Positions 20,426 to 31,339 of a stretch of DNA of 64,000 nucleotides are shown piece after piece. The first letter of the stretch is position 1. The number at the start of each line of letters is the position of its first letter. The notes beneath the pieces are model-generated. The model saw only the letters and a list, made by a program, of their open reading frames with translations. It did not search any database and had not been told where the DNA came from. Origin of the DNA: Gymnothorax reevesii (Eukaryota; Chordata; Actinopteri; Anguilliformes; Muraenidae); assembly GCA_029721435.1 (NCBI GenBank), contig CM056580.1, positions 21,398,367 to 21,462,366 on the forward strand, in the 5' to 3' direction. A program made the translations under genes and the position numbers.

Positions 20426-22320
20426 TAAGTTTTTTTCCCTCTTTTACTCCTCCTTTGTTTTTCCTCTTTGGGTCACCAGTCAGGTGGCACGGAAAGTGGC
20501 GGGTGGAACTGTTGGAACCCTTGTGTTTTCCTAATTAGTTTTTCCCCTTTCCAGAAGTCTGCGTGATTGTCCTGTTAACTCCCCTATCCCCTCCTTGTGA
20601 TATCAGCTGTAGCTACTTCCATCTGTCTGATTGTCCTGTGCAAGTTTCTAGTCTTGTGTCAGTCAGTGCTGCAGAAGGTTACTCATCCTCTTACCCCTAA
20701 ATTCTTGTTTCCTTCCCGAGTGTCTCTTCCTGGGAGCTAAATTATAAGTCAGAAAATTTTTCCTCATCATTATCAATGTGCCTTAGTGGGTCATCTTCAA
20801 TACTACTATTGGCTCACCCTCTGCCCAGTCTGTAAGAGGAGAAATAAAATACACAGGAGGTTATTCTCCAAATCAGGCACACCAGTGTTGCAGATCCATA
20901 GAGCGGTAAATAGAGTAGAAATTCAGATATACTTATAGGGCTGATTTCCAGGACAGAGATTCACCCTAGTCCCACACTAAAACAACCTAATAACTTCCGA
21001 CTGAAGGCACTGCTTAATTCCTGTGTGTTATGATCGGCGAGAAAGGTTACCAGAAATTCAGCCATCTTATTTCTTAGTACATCAGAATACATTGCGTTAT
21101 ACAATAATATAAAGCTGAGAATCTGCTCTTTCCAATGATGCTCAAATATGGGAATGCTAGGCTATCCTTGGAACAGTTAAGCTTCGTAAAGCACACACTG
21201 TCATTATCTGGAAAAATCCTTTGGTTCTGTTTGCTGTCACACTGTGAATGTTGTGCATGCATTGCAACCTGTTTATTTTTTGCTCATCATCATTTGAACA
21301 TTGATGAAAATTATGGAAAGTGATAACAAAATGGTATCTGTTATGGATTCTGTGGAAAGATTTGGACCCAACTAGTGGTCCAGAAGAGTTTTCTAATGGA
21401 ATTTCTTCAAAATGTAGTAATATTTTCTGAAAAGATTAACAGCCTAAAACATTTCAAAATAAAATACCAGTATTTAAATGAATTATTTTGTGTGACCGTG
21501 TTTTCCAAGCCAATTTGTCCTTAGGTAGGCCTGCTGCAAAAATAGTTAAACCAGAATAACATAAATCTGCATGCTCAGTTGTGGCTTGAAGTAGTCTGAG
21601 ACTTTGCCTGGTCCCAAATTTGCTCAGCTAATTTCCTGAGGGAAGATTAGTGCTACACCAGGGCTAAATTAAAACAATCAAATCAAAACAATTAAGACCA
21701 AGCCCATATACTGATAGAGGAGATAATGACAAAAAAATTCATTCACATATATGTTTCAATTCGAGACTGTAAGGATGGAAATCTGAATAATCAATTAGGA
21801 AAAATCTCAGCTCTCAGTAATTCTGTATATCATTTAAATTTTTTGTTAATTGGATTATGAAAGAAGACTGAAAATAAACGCCCACTGTTTTTTTTTTTTT
21901 TGTTTGGGTGTAAAACCGCATATTTAACGAAGAATACATTGTATATTGATCAAGCACTGAACTCTGCATAAGTCAAACTGTTTTAATATTATTCGATGAC
22001 ATTGCTTCAGCTTCCTTGAAGCAAGTACACACAAATCTGCTGACTAGTGAGCATTTCAGGTTCGATGTACTGAGTAATAACACCGCGGAAACTTAAACTG
22101 TCCTGTCATTCTGCCGAATAGTCTTACTGAACTAGTTATTCGTCTGATAGCTAATCAGGTAAAGGGAAGGATTCTGCCTCACCAAACTAACTTCACTGGT
22201 TCAATCCTCCACCCCCGCCCCCTTCAACCTGCCCGACTACTATTTCACTTTAAGAACCCAAGCTTTGATCTATGACCTAAATAGGACGGCTTGTGCCAGT
22301 TTGCCTCTAGGTGTTCATGA
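20426..22320. other. No recognised features (possibly the 5' part of a Harbinger element at the right end)
   Basis: No protein motif or clear inverted repeat was found. The left end of the Harbinger element whose transposase starts near 22330 must lie somewhere in the last few hundred bases, but I could not locate its terminus. Confidence 0.3.
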
Positions 22321-22329
22321 CTTTATAAG

Positions 22330-23030
22330 GTTTTTGGCATGCGGCACGTTTTGACAAGAAACGGGATTTATGTGGTAACAATGAACTAACAGTATACAAA
22401 GTCATTTACAGAATATGCAGGGCCATTTGTAAAGTAAGAAGATGTTGCTTGACCTTCCCTGATGCTACAACACAGGCTGACCACAAGCTACGATTCCATG
22501 AATATAGGATTTGCCCAGGAGTCATGGGCTACATAGATGGAATCAATATTCCCATAAAACATCCCCTACTCCAGCTGCAGGGGAACACTGGAACTGCCGA
22601 TGTCCATAAATGTCTAAGATGTATGCTCTCCCCAGGTACAGTTCTCAAACATTGTTGCTTATGAGGAATGTGCCACTCATGATTCCCGGATTTTTATGAA
22701 CTTGTCTCTGTTTAGTCCGTTTGAAGAAGGAAATGGTAATGGAATATTGCTCAGTGCAGTTGGCATGCTCAGAAGATTTTTTGTTTACACCACACTTGCA
22801 CCCAACAACAGCCGAGCCATTTTGCTCCTACTGGGCTTATATGTACACTAGGGGTGTAGAAGAGTGCATGTTTGGGAGAGTCGTTATCAGGGCCTATAGA
22901 AATACTTCAGTTCAAACCAAGGAGGGAGATGCTACACTTTTGTCATTTCAACAGCTGTTCTTCACAACTTCTGAAATACCATGGATGCCCAGACCCTCAG
23001 ATTGAAGTACATGCCAATACAAAGGTACAA
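22330..23030 (+). pseudogene. PIF/Harbinger transposase (HARBI1-like), degenerate
   Basis: Reading plus through several frame breaks gives FIRFLACGTF, YRICRAICKV, FPDATTQADHKLRFHEYR, then PGVMGYIDGINIPIKHP, AYEECATHDSRIFMN, EEGNGNGILLS, RGVEECMFG, and LQFKPRREM with a tail resembling STAVLHNF. These line up in order with the HARBI1-type DDE transposase (PGVIGCIDGTHIPI, THDSRIF, RCFGRWKRRF-like region, ATCVLHN). The first two catalytic Asp (in IDG and HDS) are visible; the Glu region around VEECMFG (normally VERVFG) is partly preserved. Frameshifts make it inactive. Its usual partner, the Myb-like gene, lies downstream on the other strand. Confidence 0.75.
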
Positions 23031-23879
23031 TCATTCACAACAGATCAGGGGAAAGGACCTGCATACAGAGATGCTTTTGCATTGTTCCACTTTAGGCAGG
23101 TACATTATTCACCTTCCACTTGGATTAAACATATTCTCTAATTCTAATTTGTCTATTCTCTAGAATTGACAACAGTCTAAATTATTTTTATAGCATTGTT
23201 ATACATTACTCCACAAAATTATAAGGTGTTTTCTTCCACCTATAAATGAATACGTAAAACATTAATGTCTTTATAATTTCCGGGCTCATGTAGCTCGTGA
23301 AACTGCACAGATTTTCATAAATTAGTATGAGAGACTCATTAAGCAATAAGCCCTGAGAACCCGTTCTGCATTCTGAATGTAGGCACGGCTAAAGGGTGTC
23401 GTTGGGTACGATGCACGGCTGAGAGATGGCAAAAATAAATGTTGCAAAGTCAGAGAAAGATTTTTTTTGCATTTATGTTTCCATCCTAACGATGTTGTAT
23501 CAATTGTATAAATATAGCCAATCGGCATTCATTTTTTTCACCATCATTTCTTATTATGGATCAAGGATTGGTCTTGGTCATTCAGTCGATAAATTGTTTG
23601 ATTGTCAATCAGGCGAGCTTGAATGAGAACAGCTTGAGGACAATCAAGCGGTAAAATGAGGTTACCGAAGCCCCTGGGAACATGTGATCGCAAGTCACTG
23701 GTACTGATGTAAAGAATACATTTTAAAAGAGAAGGTGTATATTTTGTCTTCCATATTACAGAAACAGTATAAACATCCAAAATGAGTTAATCAGAAAATA
23801 TCTATCCTACAAAGTCATGTATCGATGTGAGATTTCTGACAGTTGCTTCTCTCACTCCTTCATCTTCATTTCCCATTCT

Positions 23880-24930
23880 TCTTGCATATATTAATTTTCA
23901 TTTCATGCTCCTCCTTGAGGTACTTTAACTTATGTTCATGAAATTCAATAGCCAGCCTTTCAAGGATTTTGAGTCTTTCGTTCTGGTAATTAGTACAGGC
24001 AGACACTACCACTTAGAAGCAACTAAGGAAGCGGAGGGTAAACAGCTCATCAGTTCTATCCATATGACTTTCTCCTTGAAACAAGAACAGTTCGTTCACA
24101 CCATATGGTCAAATAAATGCTGATTGAATAAGATGTTTCACATCAGAGGACTCAGAAGCAAATGAAAGGTAATTAAAAGAAATGAAAAGGAAAGACAGAA
24201 AAGGCAAAGTAAAATGTGCTCATTCACTCAGTGTAGGTCCGTGCAAGTCATCATCTGAAGTGTCTCGGAGATCATTATCTGGTATGTTCTCCAAGGGTTG
24301 GTAGCTCTCCATTATTCCTGTCAGTAGCTCATCCAGCTGGTCAGAATCATTATTTGCAGGTCTCCACCAGTCTTAAACCCCACTCTTCTGGCTTCCGTAA
24401 GAGTTTTTCAATTTTTTTTTTAATATTCTTCCACAACACCTGTATTGAATAACTTCTTTAATATCAACATAGTGATTTCAAGAAACAGTAACGTAATAAA
24501 GCTAGAAATTCATACCTTAAGTTTTGCATTGTTCTCATAGATGTGTGTTTATTTGCATTGAACTCGTTACAAGTAAATTTTCAGGCAATTTTATTCTTTG
24601 CTTCTACCGCTGAAGTGTGCTGTTTATCTTCTCTAACGGGATATCTTGAATCCATTTGCTTTAAAAAGTTTTTTTTTATCATACTTGGAAAAGTTTTTTT
24701 TTCTTTTCAGCTGCTTTTCTTTTTCTTGGATTTGCTTCCCCAATTCAATACAATTTTAGGCTTTTCTGGGTTCATTCCATGTTTTGAAGGCAACGTCGGT
24801 CCAGCTATTTCAGATTGCCACAAGTGATTTTAAATTAATCATGTTCACTTTAGTTCAGTACTCCAAAGGCCAGGTGCTGGTAATCAGTGCTTAATCTGTG
24901 TTTCAGAAAGCCACTTTTTCAGCCATGATT
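23880..24930 (-). pseudogene. Harbinger Myb/SANT-like accessory protein, degenerate
   Basis: On the minus strand, with frame breaks, I read KTLTEARRVGFKTGGDLQ near 24400-24340. This resembles the conserved TxxxRRERFKTGGGP block that follows the Myb/SANT domain in Harbinger accessory proteins. An acidic stretch follows (SDQLDELLTGIMESYQPL and NIPDNDLRDTSDDD), then a leucine/glutamate coil near 23985-23900 (ERLKILERLAIEFHEHKLKY and LKEEHEMKI). In the family this protein binds the transposase and the element's ends and helps nuclear import. The convergent layout with the transposase is the classical Harbinger arrangement. The N-terminal Myb part is too decayed to confirm. Confidence 0.55.
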
Positions 24931-25200
24931 AACTCTTCCAGATTAAGGCCCACTCCTTCATCCAGTGTTCAAATGGGTTCTCTTTTTGCTGCAGGGCAGT
25001 CCTGTAGCAGTTCCATCCATCAGATGCAGCATCTTCAGCATGAACCCGCAGCTTGGTAACCCAGGGAAGAGGGGATTTTTGCAACTCTCAGGTGCAAACT
25101 TCTCCCTTGATGGATGTGAGACACAACACCAGCACAATTCCAATATTGGCAAGATGATAACGATGGCTGATGATAGTTGATGGAGGATGATGACAATGAT
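24931..25200. other. No recognised features (Harbinger right end expected here)
   Basis: The right terminus of the Harbinger element should be near here, but no inverted partner could be assigned. Confidence 0.3.
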
Positions 25201-25208
25201 GATGATAA

Positions 25209-27224
25209 CAGGGTGTGACATTAACGGATGCCCGAATGCCCGGGGCATCTTCAAAAAGCCGACGGGCAAGCAAAATTTGTAAGGACATGCCCGATTGGGC
25301 AAAGACGACTCTGAACTTTTTTTTAATTCATTTCATTATTTTCCTCTCTCGTTTCTGTAACTACCGAGTCCCCGAGTAGCCAGATGCAGTGTGTCGCTGC
25401 CTCCATTGGCTGAGCGCGACAGCTGCTGTGCAGACGTCAGACGTAAGTCAAGCTCAGCGTCGTTTACTCTTACAGAAAAGATAATGGTGGAAGGCTCGCA
25501 GCTAAAGATAGTCCTTTTCATATGCTAATTTGGCTAACGGCGCAGAACATTTTTTCCGTCACGGAAAGAAACATACTCATTGGTAGGGGTGTCAAAATGA
25601 AGTCGAAGGTCGAATATTATTCAAATTTATTTTTTAGAATGAACTTCGTACCTAAATTTGAGAAATTGAATTTGTAATAATGATAATTTAACCGCTGGCA
25701 TGCACTACACGATTTAATCATGAACGCCGTTTTTACTTCCTTGTCTGCAGCGATGGTTCCCTGTCTGTGATCATGAATATGGACATTTAAAACAGCATAG
25801 ACTTACCGGCCAGGCTACAGCCCAGCGCTTCACCGTAAAATCCAAAGCGCAACTTCTGAAATAAATCAGGCTATTGGGCAATGCACGAATATGAATATTT
25901 AAAAAACACAGACATAATTCCTTCATCAGGAACCCAAAGCGCAACTTCTGTCTTAACCAGATGGTTATCCTTCCTGACAATGAAAGTCTTCATATTTTGA
26001 GTCAAAGCAGGTTACTCACCTTCACATATACGGGTCCTTATTAATTTCTCTTTCCGTCATTATATCATTTTAAACTTAAGAGAAGCGTAGGCTATAGGCC
26101 CTTTTCTTAATTCCATTAGATTAATTATTAAATACGCTTTGAGCATCCAAAAGAAAGTAGGCCTAGGCTACTCATTTTTCCACTCATGCATTTGGCTTTA
26201 TTAAGTATGGGCTCCTTTAAAAAATGATCCAGTTGGTAGGCTTTTATACATTTAGTCCACACAGTTGATTAAAATAATACTTAATGCCATTGAAGATGTG
26301 CGGCCTGGATGTATGGGAAGGCTCCGCAGGTTTAACCTTCTACTGCACCCTTGTGGAAAATAAAAAATAAAAAAAAATTTTCACAAAAAAACCCCACATA
26401 TATTTGAACGTTATTCGATCTCAATTAAATTATTTCAAATATGATCGAGCTCACTTTAATGGCACTTTTGACAGCCCTATTCATGGGCGGAATACGATGC
26501 CGCAGTACTGGCTATGTACTGCGTTGTGTGCAGAGAGTTCCTGACTAAATCTCGACTGTGATACAGCGTTAAACAGGTGGCTTAGCGAGAGGGCAAGGAG
26601 GGTCTAACTGTTACAGTCACAGGGTGGAACTGTGAAATAGCACTTTAAAGGGACAATATGTAGTTTTGGGGAAGACACTTTAAATCAAACAAGAAAAATC
26701 TCAATTGGTTGATATTAACGTGTTGGTAAAATTTCTTCAGTTTCATGATGAATAAACCAAATAAAAACAGAAGAAAAGCACGATTTTATAATTGGTGCAC
26801 ATGTGGCAGACCCCGCCACCTCGCTAGTGTCAGTGTTTTGCTGACCTCATTATCCTCTGAGAATAGTTGGTTTCATTTATAACGAAAAAAATATTTCTGA
26901 GTAATACTAGTATTGTATATATGAAATTCCTGTGTTTAAATTTCTTCAGAAAACAACCTGGTGCAGCTTTCGCATTGCACTGATCTGTTCAAAGTTAAAT
27001 ATTATCAGTAGGCTAACACATAGCTAATAAATACAGTTTTTCGTAAGAAATAAGTGTTGTGTATCGCTTTCCACAGTCGACAGGCAATGGATTTTAGCTC
27101 TAAGTAGGTTTTTGAGCAAAATGTATGCACATGAGAGGCAGAAAAAGTACCTCTTAGACAAGGCAAGAGGGATTTAGATGGGGCAAGTAGATTTGGGAAG
27201 CAAAAACCTTAACATCAGACCGTG
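25209..27224. mobile_element. Non-autonomous hAT-like element containing a second hAT-like element
   Basis: The left end reads CAGGGTGTGACATTAACGG and the inverted right end CACGGTCTGATGTTAAGG, an imperfect inverted repeat of about 18 bp. Flanks are GATGATAA (25201-25208) and GATGATGA (27225-27232), seven of eight bases equal, as for an 8-bp hAT duplication. Sequence just inside both ends carries GGGCAAG motifs (GATTGGGCAAAGACG on the left, GGGGCAAGTAGATTTGGG on the right), a pattern I recognise from fish hAT repeats. No transposase frame was seen. Confidence 0.65.
25584..26479. mobile_element. Non-autonomous hAT-like element (TAGGGNTGTCAAAA ends), nested
   Basis: The left end TAGGGGTGTCAAAATGA and inverted right end TAGGGCTGTCAAAAGTG match over about 14 bp. 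Flanks CTCATTGG (25576-25583) and TTCATGGG (26480-26487) agree at six of eight positions, suggesting an old 8-bp duplication. Interior TCGAATATTATTCAAA-type sequence is typical of this common fish family. It inserted into the older hAT-like element. Confidence 0.6.
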
Positions 27225-27276
27225 GATGATGATGATGATGATGATTATTATTATTATTAGTAGTAGTAGTAGTAGT
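27225..27276. repeat. Compound (GAT)n(ATT)n(AGT)n microsatellite
   Basis: Successive trinucleotide runs of GAT, ATT and AGT lie directly after the hAT-like right end. The first GAT units double as the apparent target duplication, which weakens that call slightly. Confidence 0.85.
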
Positions 27277-29755
27277 TCAAGCTATAGTCAGTGTTGGTCT
27301 GACATGCTAGAATTAAACCATAAAAAAGAAGAAAACATTACACAGACTACAGTCTAAATCGTATTCATTCAGAAGTTTATCAACATTCAAAGAAGATTTG
27401 ACTCCAGGCTGTTCATGTTCATTTTGAGCACTTGCTGAACATTACATCATGTTTGCCATGTCACCTGCATTTCACATCCCAACACCCACTCCTCATCCCA
27501 AGACACCTGGGAGAAAAAGGTAAATAATTCTTATCACACAAAAAGAAAAGCACACATTTTCAGAAGAAAGTCTATTACACATCCCGGTGACAAATTGAAC
27601 TAATTTTGCAACTTCCGCGTTTAATTGATGACTGGAGAAAAAAAGGCCTCTGAACTGAGCTTCCTTTAAATGGATATTCACTTCCTCTTGGACGCCTGGT
27701 TTGATTCACCCAAAGGTAGTCAACAAAACTGGACAAAGTGTGCCCAATAGCCATTGCTTCTCCTTATTGAAAGCAGTGTCTGTCGAGGCGACACCAGCTA
27801 TCTGTTCTTTAGCTCCAGTCACCTTCAACAGAGTAGCGATTCTGTTAGATTCACCGCACTGTCATTCTTCTGTCTCTTCCGCCATAAATCACTGCCCTTT
27901 ATAAAGGGAGGGACGGATGGTAGAGAACAAGAAAGGGGGAAAAGACGAGAATGACAGGAAAAGTTAGAGACTAACCAAAGCGGCAGCAGAAAATACAATC
28001 ACAACAACATCAAAAATAACAGCCACCACAGCAGTGTGCCTTTCAGGAAGGAAACAGCGGGAATAACAAGAATAGTGCAAGAGCTGCAATCATCATAGCA
28101 TGAACTAAAACAACATGAATAAAAGCACAAAGCCACAAAAAAAACTCAGGCCCATATTTTCACAAACTCAATTAATAATTCCTTTGTTTTGCATTTTTTT
28201 GCATTCAGTTAACCAACATTGGCCTTATTTTATGCCAAATCAAAGATGGCAATATGGCATTTTTTACTGCCCATTAGAACCAATTTTTGAAACAAAAAGA
28301 TTATAGGTATATAGATATACATAAATAAATGCACAGTAACTTTTTTGGCATTGTTTTTGGCAAATAAAATAAAGTCTGCCTGTGTTTTGATACCATTTAT
28401 CAGTGGTATTTTGTTTTCTCAGAAAGAGTGTCTCTTTTGACTTTTCAAAGTTTAAAAATACAGTGAAATCAGACCGACCGTCAAGACTGGCAACTTCTGC
28501 AAGGCTAATTGAGAAAATACTTTTTTTTCATTTTTAAAAGTCATTATTATCATTATCATCATTAAACCAGCTCAATGAAAGTAATTAATTTCGAGACAGT
28601 CAAAGGTTAGATGATGTAAAAAAGGAAAATGAGACAAAAAATGCTTCCCTCTTTAGACTTTTAAAATCTTTTTAGTCCAAAGAAGTTCAACTAAATGAGA
28701 CCAGAGTGTGGAGCACAGTTAAAGAACCAAAGTAATGACTTTATTTTACTGAATCCATTTCTTTGAGAACTTTCAAAGGGGGCCATTCAGTGGGATCCCC
28801 ATTTATTCTGGAGTGCAACTGAAAATACATAGCACAAAGACAGTCAGGGATGGGCAAAAAAAGTACATTTCTCAATAACCTAATGTATGAATTTTACTCA
28901 TTTGATGAGGTTTTAGATTAGCAACTTCATATGACACCATTGCATTTTTGTCACCTCAAGCAGAATTTTTTAGGCTCAAAATTGTCCACGGAGCTTCTAT
29001 TTTGTAGGAATAGCTGTGAAGTCCTGGCCTTCAGACAACTTTGGAAAAGCAATTAATTTCTAATAAAGTGTTTTTGTACTTTCACACGCAGAGCATTAGA
29101 AAATGCGGAGAACATTAGCAAACTAATTTAGAATACAAGAAGGATCATTACATCATTATGATAATAATTAGAGGAGAATATAATTGATATCCCAATAAAT
29201 CATCTCTCGAATTCTGAGGGGTATGAATGGGCAAATGCATTTGCCCACATATTGTTTAATTTCCCTAATTATAATTATTTGTAAGAGAAATAAACCCATT
29301 CAATCAAATTTATTGACTTAAGAAAGCAATAGCAATATTTGAAAATTCAGGTCAGGGGTCATATGATGGCTAAATTGTATGCATAACATCACTTTACAAA
29401 ATACAAGTGGAAAGACTACAAGACCCTTAGATGGACATGTCTGATGCACTTTAATTCCTGAATGAAATACTTCATTAAGAAGGGACTTGTAGGCCAGGGA
29501 GGTTCGAGAGAAAAAACAGAAAAGAAAAGGGAAAACTGCCAAGATGGAAACTGTCACGGCAGCATTAATCCATCAGAACACTGATAACATCTTTTAAAAG
29601 GTAAAAAATGCAGCAAGAATGGCTTTGAACAGCAGGCAGTGCGGAAACATGCGGGGATGTGCAGAAGTAATGCACTGAAATTTACAAGTAATTTTCTAAT
29701 GCTCGAAGTGTAAAAGCTAGATTCTTAGAACTTTATGGTGAAATGAGTGGTGGGA
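27277..29755. other. Gene-free, repeat-poor stretch; candidate conserved non-coding sequence
   Basis: No transposon terminus or protein motif was seen. The part near 28960-29300 is AT-rich with several TAATTA-type homeodomain-like sites and no repeat I recognise. Whether it is conserved needs comparison with other fish. Confidence 0.3.
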
Positions 29756-29757
29756 GA

Positions 29758-29900
29758 GGTATTGCATGTTGGTATCACAGAGACGTGGCTTTGGGAAGAG
29801 GATGGTGATGAATATAACATTGAGGTTTACAAGCTTACAAGGTAGGATAGATCTTGTGAGAGAGGGTAGGGTGTATCTCAGTGAGACTTGCTGGTCAATG
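29758..29900 (+). pseudogene. CR1-like LINE endonuclease fragment
   Basis: A short plus-strand stretch reads VGITETWLWEEDGDEYNIEV then YKLTR with a broken continuation. This matches the endonuclease of the LINE at 16773-17216 (VGITETWLSEVDGDEYNIEG, YKLFRKDR) nearly residue for residue. Only about 45 codons remain, on the opposite strand from that LINE, directly before the L2-like 3' tail. Confidence 0.8.
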
Positions 29901-29907
29901 TTTTTAA

Positions 29908-29945
29908 TAATAATAATAATAATAATAGTAATAATAATTATCAGT
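29908..29945. repeat. (AAT)n microsatellite tail of the L2-like LINE
   Basis: The trinucleotide run lies exactly at the 3' end of the minus-strand LINE, where L2-type elements carry a short repeat used in priming. Confidence 0.8.
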
Positions 29946-30087
29946 TTTATTTGTAACACACATTACATTATAAAATAAGTGCTACATTACATACAATTAA
30001 TAAAAACAACATTGAAACTTCAGCACAAGTAGGCTTTCTTAAAAAGGCGGGTTTTCAAGCCACGTTTAAAAAAGTCAGTGGTCTGTG

Positions 30088-31308
30088 CAGGGTCGGCGCA
30101 CGCACTTTTGCCGCTCTAGGTGAAAATCAGTGATGCCGCCCCTCTAGTTGCAGTGTACCATGATAGCAACACCACACAAATACCAATGCATCATACAAAT
30201 AAACCAAAAACCAGCAACATATTAATGACAATAAGCCACACACAACGCAAAGCCGATCCAGCAATAGTGTGATCGAAGTGTCAACAATAAACAATATGCA
30301 GGCATTGTAGCGATCCATATGCAAATAAGGCAACTAAAAAGCTTTGCCGATGACCAGTAGAAAGTACTGAATTCTGAGGAGCCACCGAATTTACATAGCA
30401 TTTCATGTCTCCGTGAATGCTGGAGATGATTTGTCGGATATAGCTGGCCAGCTATAAATGAACCTGGAGCGTTTAATATGCAACTACAGAACCATGTGAA
30501 CACGATATGTAAATCCGTATTGGCACTGTATTTCTGCAGAGAGAATATGCTCGTACTCTTAACTGCATATTTTCGTGCATGAGTGAATTTGCATGTGCAA
30601 GAAGTACCGCTCCAAACCTTTCTTGCACCAGTTTCAGTTGCAACCCCGACTGGATTAATTGCGGTCTATTCTCTTCGCCAGTATGTCATCATTTTGTGAC
30701 TCCAGGTATTCTAAACCATTAAGCCATATGGGGGTGAAGTTTAAGTTCTGAACAGCTCTTTCTAGCTAATTATTTTGATTTTGACTGAATATAACTTTTA
30801 CATTTGAAGTGCATGAGCTTAAATGTGTAGGCTCGTTAGCTAAAGGAGAAAAAGTGAATCAATTGTAATGAACGTTAGCATTATTTACTACGCCTAAGAA
30901 ACGCTAGAAAGTAGCGAGCACATTTACTAATGATCTTGGGCTAACTCAGGGTTGACTGCTAAAGATTAATATGATGAGCTAAAACAAATAAACTGATGAA
31001 GAGCCGAAGTTTTGGTAAACGTTTATCGGTGTATTGTTAGGTGGGTTTAGAATTTGTTGAGGTGCGCTTCAAGCAACCAATCAGAGGCACCAAATCAGGC
31101 CTTAATGGATATAACGGGTAGAAAAAAAAATTTGCGGCCGGGGAGGGGGCGTGTGCAGATGGTGTGTGTGTGTGTGTGTGTGTGATTGACACATTCCTCA
31201 GCCTTTCAATATACTCCCAGAATGACTGAGCCTGCGTCCTTGTTTCTCCAAGATTGTACTCACTTGCCCCATTTTGCTGCTCCTGAGAAAGTGCCGCTTT
31301 AGGCCCTG
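30088..31308. mobile_element. Non-autonomous hAT element inserted in the L2 3' UTR
   Basis: The left end CAGGGTCGGCGCACGCAC and inverted right end CAGGGCCTAAAGCGGCAC share the CAGGG terminus of hAT elements; the sequence following (CTAGGTGAAAATC...GCCGCCCC) is typical of a fish hAT family. GGTCTGTG occurs on both sides (30080-30087 and 31309-31316), a perfect 8-bp target duplication. Across the gap the LINE 3' UTR reads continuously (GTCAGTGGTCTGTG then GTGCCCTCAGG). At 1221 bp with no transposase frame it is non-autonomous. It contains a (GT)n run at about 31160-31184. Confidence 0.85.
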
Positions 31309-31339
31309 GGTCTGTGGTGCCCTCAGGTGGTCTGGGAGG

